From assembly GCF_022965805.1 (NCBI RefSeq), contig NC_133106.1, forward strand, positions 32,291,913-32,355,912: a stretch of 64,000 bases of DNA. The letters run 5' to 3'. Origin of the DNA: Primulina eburnea. Taxonomy: Eukaryota; Streptophyta; Magnoliopsida; Lamiales; Gesneriaceae. Positions 56,301 through 64,000 of this stretch are shown one piece after another. Both the position numbers and the translations under genes were made by a program. How positions within the stretch are numbered: the stretch's first letter is position 1; each line of letters begins with the position of its first letter. The notes beneath the pieces are model-generated. The model worked only from the letters and a program-made list of their open reading frames with translations, made no database searches and was not told the origin of the DNA.

Positions 56301-59300
56301 CATGATTCCATGGCAGTGGATGATGATTCTTTTCTCCCAGTAGCTTCTGTTCATGTGAATGTGACAGATTTGAAGAATCTTCTCAAGGAGAAAAGAAGCC
56401 GATCCTTTGCAGTGAAAGACCTAATAATTAAGAAATGTTGGATCCCAAAGGGTCAACTGTTTGAAGCTAATGGAAGGAATAGTACTGATCGAGTAAGAAC
56501 AGTTCAACAGCATTTCCCTAGAAATATTGGTGAATCCGCGGCCTATCGGCCGAGGAACCAACATTTCTTCGAGAGACCAGTGCATGAGAATCAAGGGTTC
56601 AGAGGGGAGTCATCTTGCAATCAATACCAAAGATACTCGAACAAGAGAGATACATATGGAGTAGAGCCGCGACAGATGGAAATCAACAAAAAGTCAGCTG
56701 ACCAAGATAGAGAGTGGCGTGTGGATGAAATATCAAAAGGAAAAATGATTGAGAGCAGGAGAGAAAGGCCCAGATACGTCCTTCCAGCTAGAGGGGAGTT
56801 CAGTGAGTCTTGGAGGATGGCCCAACACAAAACGTTCCCTAGGCCACCGACTAGGACTCAAAAGAGACGGCTATTGAGAGAAAGAGCTATTGCAAGGAGA
56901 GAAGAGTCAGCTAAATTGAGAAAAAAACCCACAATTGATAGTCCAGTCATCAGAGATCAGGTGGGGAGTAAATCCAAGTTTGGAAGATCGGCTACTGAGG
57001 ATAAGTTAGTAGACGCTGATGACGATCTGTTAAGTGAGGAGGACGATCAAAGAGAAAAAACAATCAATTTTTACGTTGGAGAGTTTCACATCACTGTGGA
57101 TTGTGCCACAGGAGTAGTGATACTACCTCAGAGATTTAAGATGATGGAAGAAGAGGATGGGGAGTTGATGTCCCAAGAATCAGTGCAAAAGAAAGAGCAT
57201 GCAAATAAACTCCCTGAAGGGAGTTCAAGAGTGATTATCAAGCAGGGCCACCCAAATAAGCCCCAACAGGTGATACTTGAGAAACCTACACCGGCCATGA
57301 CCAAGCACATCAGGCCATTGTACATCAAGGCCCATGTCAATGGGAAACCAGTGTCTAGGGTCTTGATTGACAATGGCTCAGCTGTGAATGTTCTTCCGGT
57401 AAGAATGTTGAAAAGTCTCGGCAAAAATGAAGAAGACTTGATTCCTTCGGAAGTTTCGGTTGCTGCATTTACAGGGGAAACTACCAAAACCATTGGGGTA
57501 TTCCCCGCTGATGTTACTGTGGGGAGTATGTCATCTTTATGTGCATTTTTCGTGGTAAACTCCTCCGCCAACTTCCAAGCGTTGTTAGGCAGAGATTGGA
57601 TCCATGCAAACCAGTGCATACCATCCTCAATGCACCAGCTTTTGTTATTTTGGAAAGGGGATGACGTGGAGGTCGTAGAAGCGGATGGACAACCCTTTCA
57701 AACAAGTGCAAGTGCAGTGGAGGTCAGATATTACAATGGGGATTTTGGGCCTATCAAAATTCGTAGCAACAGCAAGAAAGAAAATCCGTTGTACATGCAA
57801 ACACCAACTCCAAGCTCGGTGTTGGAAAGAATCCTCAAACCTACTGTTCTCGTGCCGTCTAGGCCGATAATTCAGCCGCTGATTGAGGAGATTGATGGTT
57901 GATTTGAAACAGAAAGAAAGAGAGGTAGCTGCAACCTCTATATGGAAGGCGCATGTGCAGCAAGTACTGGACAAAGTAGTGGGAGAGGAAGCATGGGACA
58001 CCTATGGAACCGAGGTTGTCCACGAAGAGGAATACGAGGAGGATGAACTCCAAGTTGATGAATTGTTGATGGCGCCATCTCAAATGGAAGATGGCCAACA
58101 CGAAGTGCAAGACCCGTTGGAAGAGATCAACTTAAGAGAATTTGATGATCCTAATATGGTATATGTGAGCACATTGCTGGAAGAAGGAATTAAGCAAAAT
58201 TTGATCAGCTTGTTAAGGGAGTGAGTAAAGAGAACAGAAAGGCTAATATCCAGCGGGGAGTTGGCATTTGAGGCCACTTTGGCATTGTTTCGAATAATTA
58301 AAATCCGAGTTCTTAGTAGCTTTCATTCTGGTTGGAAGGAAATTACATGGGATGAGATTTCATACCACCAAAACATGGCTGGAAAGAGTTCCGGAGAATG
58401 AGGAGTTAAAGCTCACCAAACGAGGCAACAACGATGAATGAAGAAATAAAAGAGCAGAATGAGAACACTGTGCAAACAACAGAAGAGTATGGAAGTTTTG
58501 CTTTAATATAAGAGTAGGCTTACTGGCCACTTTTGTATACGTGTAGTTCGTTATTTCGAGACGTCATATGATGTGAGCCTCGGGGCCACTGATGTAAATA
58601 TCCATTGTTTATGATTCAATAAAGAAACTGATAAAATGAAATCGTCCAGCAGACCATTTTCATCATTTTGGAGGTATCTTGTTTCATTAGGGAGTCAGGT
58701 AAGGAAATAAAAGCAAACAGAGAGGCTGATATTAAGCAGGGAGTTGACCTTTGGAGCTACTTTGGTATGCCTATGTTCTTTATTACTTACATATTGTGAA
58801 ATATGGATAACAAAGTGGACTCTATAGCCACTTTCAGGGCCACAGTAGCTTTCGTGCTACTTGAAAGGAAGTTAAGTATGTGGGGAGTTGGCCTTATGGC
58901 CACTTTTACGTAAATTTGATTGATGTTTTTATTATTCTTATGTTACGAGGAATCATTGATAAGGTAGGCTATACAGCCACCGTATAAATGATTGATTGCA
59001 TGTGCAATGACAGGCTCGTGAAGTAGGCCTTTAGGCCACTTAGAATATGGCAAGAAAGACCACACTGAGCGGGTAGTTGAGCTCACCGAGCGGAACAACG
59101 AATAATAAAGGAAGAACATAAAAGAACAAGGGCGCTATGCGAGCCACAAGAGGACCCAGAAGCGGACTTTGGTATGAAAATAGGCTAACTAGCCATTTTT
59201 GTATGTGTTTAGTTCTCTATTGTAAGACTTGATTTGAAGTAGGCCTTAGGGCCACCAATGAAAATATCTGTTGGTTATGATCAAATGAAGTTGGCCAGTA

Positions 59301-62241
59301 GGCCACTTTTATCATATTGGATTCATTTTGTTTCGATAGGGAACCAGGGGAGGAAATAATTGCGAGCGGGGAGTTTTAAGCCAACATATGGTTTTGATTG
59401 AAAATATTGAAGTGAAGTGGGTTAAGTGGATTAAAAACGAATAGAAAACCCATTCCCAACATCCAATACACAACACCCCGTACAAATCCACCTTCGTTCC
59501 ACATCCGTCACCCAACAACCACAACACCAAACCAACAGTCAACAACTCAAAGGCGGAATCACCGCATGCAAGAACAGTAAATAAACGTGTATGCGGGAAA
59601 GGGGTCCAACTGAAGTGCAATGCATGCAAATGGCTGCTTGGGTATGGGGAATGTGACCCAAGTGATATGCAACACACAAAGAAAATATTAGAGTTACCTC
59701 TTGGCTACCAATTCATGGCCATATGCACGTTCATTGAACAAGAGAGTCAGTGATCTAGCGGGGAGTTATGCCAACACATGGCTTGAATCAGTTGTTTGTC
59801 GGTGGGGTACACAAAACCACCCAACTCCCCACAGGAACTCGATACTAGAAAAGAAACAAAGGCAGTGGCATGTAAACATCTACAAGGAGCCAACATGGAA
59901 ATAACATAGAGTAACATGGCAGTGATCAATATTGTGGCAAACCAGTCGTCATTCCCTCAAATTTCTCCAGGAGAGTCAAAGTGCCTCAGGGTTAATAATG
60001 CAAAGCAGAAAGAAATAAAGAGTCTACTCCAATCAAGACAACAAGAAATTTCAAGGAAGAATAGCATCACATAGTACTCGAGAAAAATGGAGAAAGATTA
60101 CCAATAGCTGTAGAAGAAGCAGAAACAACCGAAGGAAAATCTTGTAAGGTCGTGGTAGCCGCAAAACCATGGCTCGAGAAGATAGTAGTGTTCGCTCTTG
60201 CAGGGCGAGCAGATTCCGATAGAAGCTGTGGTGAACCGGGGAGCCATGACGGTTGGGGAGTCTGTCTAGCCGAGAATGAAAACAACAAAATTTTAATGTA
60301 TTTCTCATTGGAGCAAATTCACAAACACCATGAAGGCACAATGGTGAAGAGGGGTTGTGGCCAGATTTTAAAATCTAGAAATTGAATGAAGAAAGTGAGG
60401 TGTGGGATTATGCAAGATGGAGTAGGAGAAACGCCGGCGAAGGAAATGCGAGCAAGCTCTAAGGGCAGCGATCTTCCAGCGGCAACGAGAGTAATCGGAC
60501 AAAGGAGAGGCAGAGAGGTTGAAGAAAGTGGGATAGGGAGTTTTGAATCTGGAGAATGAAGAAAGCGGAAATGAAGAAAACCAAGAGACAGTGGCTTGAA
60601 ATCCAATTGTGAATGGGCTTGGGTTATTCAGCCCACTATCATAAGCCCAACTCACATACAGATAAAATCACGGGCCGCTACAAGTACAATTAAAATTGGG
60701 CTCATACACAAGCATTTTGGCCCAATGGGCCAATGCTTGCGGGGGGCAATTGTTTGGGCTAAAAATAATTTAATTACAAGCCCAAGTTAATTCTGAAGCC
60801 CAATTAAATAAGCCCATAACAGACTAATTCTTAATCGATTCAAAACTGATCACTGAGCGCGGAAGAGAAAAAGAACGTGGGAGGATAGGTAGAAATCGTG
60901 GCATTAATGGAGCAGATAGTGGAGATCATGGGGGAGTGGAGAAAGAGGACACAGCGGCTAGGAAGAAAAAGGAGATCGGCAACACAACACAACACAACTC
61001 AACTCTACAGACAAATCTGCAAAAGCTCGGCTAACACAACGAGAGGGACACACAACACAACTCAACTCTACAGACAAATCTGCAAAAGCTCTCTGCTAAA
61101 ATTCCAATATTCAAGCAATAGTTTTTCAAGCTTTCCAGCAAATTTCTAGCAATTTACGTCTTCTCGTTTTAGATTTCATCAACTCGATTTGTTATATTTT
61201 TATGTCTTGTAAATTCCTACGGTTTATTGAAAATATAAACAATGTCAGGGGTTTATTCTTCAAATTCCAATAGTTTTCTTCATTTTGGCGTTATAGTTGT
61301 TTTAGGAGATTAGAACCGACGGTCAAATTTAGAATTCACTTTCGTTTGTTTTAGAAGTTAGATTTTTATCATTTTCACACAAATCGGTGCACTTTCGCAC
61401 CTGGCACGCCCGCAACACCAAATATTGTGCAAACACAATTATATTAAATTTTACGATCCTACCTCGGAGTAATTACTCCCAAGATTGATATACTGACATA
61501 CTTTTTCACGTAGATTACAAATTAGATCACGTGATCCATTAGTGTATGTCATCGAATCAAACTGTGTCAGCAAATGTAATAAATGTGATTCTACCTATAA
61601 CATATTTTTCTGAACATTGGAAATTATAAAGGTACTACCTGGCCATCGTACCACCCTGTCTCTTCATCTGCCACGTGACCCACAAAATAGAATTTTATAA
61701 TGAATCACAAAACGAAAACGAAAACAGAAACAGAAAAGAAAAAAAATAAATACGTGCAATTTTCCTCACATTCGACGGTGGCGCTAAGCAGCCGATTCCC
61801 GACATAAGCCCAGCCCAAGTACATCCTAACAACAGCAAGAATCACAACAAAAAGCCCACTTGAAACGGCACCCAACACCAACCTAATGGGCTCGAACCTG
61901 GGCCCCGCAGACCCGATCCAAGTAACCGGCAGGCCCAGAAAAACCGCGAAACAGGCCCCCATGGCCAGCAATCTTGAACTGTATTCCACAGTATCAGCTG
62001 AGGCCCAAGAAAACGGGAAAGAACCGGACAGAGACTGGTATTCGTTGATCGGCTGTTGCTCCAGCGGCACCGGGCACTCTTTCTCCGGCGGGGTATTGTG
62101 GTTATTTTTGAACGACGAGAAGATAATTCTGGGGAAGAATCTGTGCCTCTGGAAAATGGGATACGCGCGCGCTCTCCTGTAGTTGGCGTGGTTGCAGGGG
62201 AGGAAGAAGGTCGGTGAAAATACAGAGAAGGCAACAGCCAT
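53382..62241 (-). CDS. CGLD27: CGLD27-type plastid protein (DUF1230), with a 7.9-kb intron 2
   Basis: Four exons: 62241-61770, 61667-61639, 53747-53691 and 53600-53382 (777 nt, 258 aa, phases agree). A Ser/Arg-rich leader fits a transit peptide. The conserved core follows: CPVPLEQQPINEYQSLSGSF, two membrane segments (LLAMGACFAVFLGLPVTWIG and LVLGAVSSGLFVVILAVVRM), YLGWAYVGNRLLSATVE, then EETGWYDGQ on its own 29-nt exon, IWVKTAEVLARDRLLGSFS, and VKPVLGRLKNTLLVLGVSLY with a last helix. This is CONSERVED IN THE GREEN LINEAGE AND DIATOMS 27, a chloroplast membrane protein linked in the literature to iron deficiency. Intron 2 (61638-53748) contains the E2 retrotransposon in antisense orientation. 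Splice sites and reading frame are intact. It is convergent with CBL10, with 417 bp between stop codons. Confidence 0.93.
53866..54550 (+). repeat. E2 5' LTR
   Basis: 685 bp. Relative to the E1 LTR, it contains a tandem duplication with 63-bp period (AACTCAACTCTACAGACAAA at 54111 and 54174), which accounts for most of the extra length. The last about 40 bp match the E1 LTR end. Confidence 0.95.
54582..57902 (+). CDS. E2 Gag-protease polyprotein
   Basis: An uninterrupted 1,106-residue frame starting [14 protein letters not shown], collinear with E1. It has the Gag domain ([40 protein letters not shown]), Cys/His cluster CKYHDSYNHSTKLC and protease motif [12 protein letters not shown]. The first about 100 residues equal E1, the middle is clearly diverged, and the protease part is again nearly identical. 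An intact frame next to a deleted pol suggests the Gag is, or was until recently, useful to the element. Confidence 0.92.
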   Translation: MPPRRKENVNQEGGESLANQEGTQAPQPEQHVVEPQVEEMDLQISTTNDQVSNRVIGELTDTKIEEISLALSKAMADCLKSILCKPSKSLRGEQNTTGKEADQGSKQVQGSNQFTELDQGVGHSKAGDARRPEFAPPNQQEERYTPSHNREETLGGRVRPYPRTDGVGSSKQPVNQVHAITNPLYQPRMDDDIPHLGYQGVDGSFQGWNAGYSTGAQTRGANYYHHLLPNRNAAVIDHDVVRETVQELYGPALRQIGRPKFLKPYPDYVDVNNPFPKGYKVPDFSLFSGENSQSSLEHIARFTIRCGELENLENFTNLKLRLFPNTLTGTAFSWYATLPRNSILSWRDMEKKFHTQFYRTEHEVCIADLSRMSQKKEETIDMFIDRFKKTKNMCKVFLPETEFVKIAQKGLDFELQKKFQGMEFRDFFELAAKVGEYEELLTEESAKKKTTVSSYYQEVEEISLAEIRSNGSCIVPLLKRKSTESDRKSTTQPPKDMQYTFDVSKTDDIFDFLVKEKFITFPPDHQMPAKDDLKSQEYCKYHDSYNHSTKLCWAFKNILQDRINHGILKFPNKHDSMAVDDDSFLPVASVHVNVTDLKNLLKEKRSRSFAVKDLIIKKCWIPKGQLFEANGRNSTDRVRTVQQHFPRNIGESAAYRPRNQHFFERPVHENQGFRGESSCNQYQRYSNKRDTYGVEPRQMEINKKSADQDREWRVDEISKGKMIESRRERPRYVLPARGEFSESWRMAQHKTFPRPPTRTQKRRLLRERAIARREESAKLRKKPTIDSPVIRDQVGSKSKFGRSATEDKLVDADDDLLSEEDDQREKTINFYVGEFHITVDCATGVVILPQRFKMMEEEDGELMSQESVQKKEHANKLPEGSSRVIIKQGHPNKPQQVILEKPTPAMTKHIRPLYIKAHVNGKPVSRVLIDNGSAVNVLPVRMLKSLGKNEEDLIPSEVSVAAFTGETTKTIGVFPADVTVGSMSSLCAFFVVNSSANFQALLGRDWIHANQCIPSSMHQLLLFWKGDDVEVVEADGQPFQTSASAVEVRYYNGDFGPIKIRSNSKKENPLYMQTPTPSSVLERILKPTVLVPSRPIIQPLIEEIDG
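57895..58224 (+). pseudogene. E2 pol stub
   Basis: 109 codons from an ATG overlapping the gag-pro stop, collinear with the N-terminus of E1 Pol ([33 protein letters not shown]). It stops at LISLLRE and TGA, immediately before sequence that in E1 lies around the pol stop. The join (GGGAGTGAGTAAAG) marks the deletion. No catalytic domain remains. Confidence 0.9.
58225..60737 (+). repeat. E2 non-coding tail with repeated GGCC motifs
   Basis: About 2.5 kb without a sense ORF. GGCC-pair motifs like those in E1 recur at about 58262, 58517, 58577, 58890, 59025, 59240 and 59291. The stretch 59,400-59,640 is collinear with E1 49,780-50,000 (CAACATCCAATACACAACAC, ACGTGTATGCGGGAAAGG). Antisense frames here are shorter than in E1 and not conserved as one ORF. 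Confidence 0.75.
60738..60750 (+). promoter_or_regulatory. E2 polypurine-tract region
   Basis: TGCGGGGGGCAAT directly precedes the 3' LTR, identical to E1. Confidence 0.6.
60751..61435 (+). repeat. E2 3' LTR
   Basis: 685 bp ending GCAAACA, followed by the CAATT target duplication. It contains the same 63-bp-period duplication as the 5' LTR, and no differences were noticed by eye. Confidence 0.95.
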
Positions 62242-62370
62242 TTTCGGCTTCAGCTTTCCCTTTTCTGCTAATACATATATATAGAAATATCTAGAATGAA
62301 ATATGAGCTAAAAATAAAGAAAAAAACAAGAAGAGTAACAACGAAAATGAAAATATCTCTACTGCAGGAG

Positions 62371-62474
<104 letters not shown>

Positions 62475-62964
62475 TTGATAAGGGGTTTGTTACCTTTAAT
62501 TTTAGCCATTAATTTATTATATTGTTTGGATAATTTAACTCTATTATTATAATCTTAATCGCATAATTTCTTGTACATATGTTTCAAATTAACTCAATTA
62601 TTCAATGGAGTTATTTGAAATGACAGATTTATTTTTATTGTTAAATATATTAAATAGAGAAAACTAAAATCAATATTTTCAGTTCTATAATAATTATGGT
62701 GTACGTAAGTAAGAAGATGAATTTGCATATCATCGAGCTTCCTTCACAGAACGATCAGCAACGTGTGATCGATTTTAGGAAGACTTCCTTCCATAAGATC
62801 AATCTCGAAATAGAGTATCGATCCAAAATAACGACAAAAAAAAATTGTATATTTTTATAGACATGATATCATTGTGTGGGTAACAACATTGAAATAAAAA
62901 ATAATGTCACGTTTTGGTAGAGGAACTGGTCTATTTTTTGTTAAAATTTTAGACATAAAAACTT

Positions 62965-63145
62965 GAGTAGGTCTATGTGAGACGGTCTCACTCATATTTA
63001 TCTGTGAGACGTGTCAACTTTACCGATATTCACAATAAAAAGTAATAATCTTAGCATAAAAAATAATATTTCTTCATGTTTGACCCAAATAAGATAACCG
63101 TCTCACAAAAACAGCCCGTAAGACCGTGTCACACAAAATTTTGTC
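62965..63145 (-). repeat. GAGACGGTCTC dispersed repeat, copy C
   Basis: About 181 bp, same orientation as copy A: GAGTAGGTC start, GTGAGACGGTCTCACTC arm, CCGATATTCACAATAAAAAG interior, TTGACCCAAATAAG, then an ACCGTGTCACACAAAATTTT end. Confidence 0.7.
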
Positions 63146-63637
63146 TAAAAACTTATATGATATCGTTTCACAAACAAATTTTATGAGACGAATATCTTAC
63201 TTGAACAATGAAAAATATTAGTTTATGTCAATTTTTTTTATGGCAAGTATAAACTTTGTCGATTCATCGTCTCACGGATAATTATCAATTTAACCATCTA
63301 ACAAAAGACATATTCAATTTTAGATGTTTCTCATCACTTAAATTCACAAGTCTACCTTTTAGGATTAGACGTTTTTGGTTGAAATAAAAAAATAATGATA
63401 ATTTTAGAGACAAAAACTTCTGTAATAATTTTTCACGTGACAATTTTATTAGACGAATTTTCGATCTGACTTATAAAAAATAATATTTTATATATAAAAT
63501 ATTATTTTTTACTGTAATATGAACTAGATTGATCCGTCTCATGAAAATATATCTATATAACTATTTAATAAGAGACGATTTTTTTTTTATCACTGAAATT
63601 CACAAGTCTACCTTTCAGGATTAATATATTTTTTCGA

Positions 63638-63805
63638 GGCAAAAACTTGTGTGAGACGATATCACATATTGTATTTGTGAGACAGATCTCTTAATTGGGT
63701 CACTCATTATATTACTTTTTATACTAAGAGTATTACTTTTTATTGTGAATATAAGTAGAGTTGACTCGTTATGATCCGTGAGACGGTCTCACACGAGACC
63801 CACTC
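63638..63805 (+). repeat. GAGACGGTCTC dispersed repeat, copy D
   Basis: About 168 bp: GGCAAAAACTTGTGTGAGAC start, TTGGGTCACTCATTATATTA, AGAGTATTACTTTTTATTGT, then the GTGAGACGGTCTCACACGAG arm and ACCCACTC end. Orientation as copy B. Confidence 0.75.
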
Positions 63806-64000
63806 TTTTCCCGGATGCAGGAATTATGTGTAATTATTAATTTACCATAGGTAGAATAAGTAGTTGGCCAGTTTTTGTTCCGATTCGTGAGTGATATGGT
63901 AATACCACCCATTAAAGTTATGGCCAAGCAAATCTGTAATTTGGCGTACAGATCATAATTAATAAATAGACGTATGCTACCATTTAATTTCATAGACAAT

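Larger units (their letters stand above)
53866..61435 (+). mobile_element. E2: non-autonomous Tat-type Gypsy element with gag but no RT/RNase H/integrase
   Basis: 7,570 bp with 685-bp LTRs (53866-54550 and 60751-61435), TG...CA ends and the target duplication CAATT (53861-53865 and 61436-61440). It is the same family as E1: same LTR end, primer region, gag-pro layout, tail motifs and polypurine tract. Relative to E1 it lacks about 3.2 kb running from just inside the pol start to the pol stop (E1 about 45818-49010). It therefore encodes a full Gag-protease and only a pol stub. Mobilisation would need enzymes from a relative such as E1. This resembles the TR-GAG class of plant elements. LTRs look identical, so the insertion is recent. 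Confidence 0.95.

Noticed and set aside
63769..63999. 76-codon minus ORF at the right edge
   Set aside because: No recognised family; overlaps repeat copy D and the window boundary.

Overview
The window is nuclear DNA from a flowering plant. Every recognisable gene is split by GT-AG introns in AT-rich DNA, and the proteins belong to plant families: a chloroplast Cu-ATPase, a CYP72-clan P450, a BELL homeodomain protein, a KEA antiporter, a class IV histone deacetylase, a CBL calcium sensor and CGLD27. The proteins look eudicot. An asterid (perhaps Lamiales) is a guess from overall resemblance and cannot be tested here. I see no tRNA, rRNA or CRISPR.

Layout, left to right: the 5' part of a PAA2/HMA8 copper ATPase on the minus strand (1-2841); a repeat-rich gap holding a Helitron-like element (4306-6466) beside an intact copy of its empty target; a five-exon CYP72-clan P450 on plus (7500-9709); AT-rich DNA with a diverged tandem duplication; an rhp7-like leucine-rich-repeat gene on plus (13219-16407); an ATH1-type BELL gene on minus (16882-18842) with a probable spliced leader reaching about 20.9 kb; a 20-exon KEA4/5/6-type K+/H+ antiporter on minus (23141-29888); a 13-exon class IV deacetylase HDA2 on minus (31064-34697); a gap with a PIF/Harbinger-like element (38606-39309); a CBL10-type gene on plus (39445-52964); and CGLD27 on minus (53382-62241), convergent with CBL10.

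The main story is at the right end. CBL10 intron 3 is 11.8 kb long because it holds a 919-bp hAT relic (8-bp target duplication) and a complete 10,028-bp Ty3/Gypsy element of the Tat type, here called E1 (614-bp LTRs, 5-bp target duplication, gag-pro and pol open). CGLD27 intron 2 is 7.9 kb long because it holds a related 7,570-bp element, E2 (685-bp LTRs, 5-bp target duplication). E2 keeps a full gag-pro frame but has lost reverse transcriptase, both RNase H domains and integrase. By eye the two LTRs of each element match throughout, so both insertions look recent. E1 and E2 share an apparently identical stretch of about 379 bp covering the LTR end, primer-binding region and start of gag. They diverge through most of gag and converge again over the protease. 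Both carry many GGGGAGT-type motifs and a series of short GGCC hairpin motifs behind pol. This fits an autonomous element and a non-autonomous partner, each inside an intron of neighbouring genes.

The host genes do not form a pathway. PAA2 and CGLD27 are both plastid-linked, and KEA and CBL10 both relate to ion homeostasis, but I infer no functional cluster. Exon borders were read by eye from splice consensus, reading phase and remembered family sequences. Every complete model closes in frame: P450 514 aa, LRR 729, ATH1 523, KEA 585, HDA2 363, CBL10 242, CGLD27 258.
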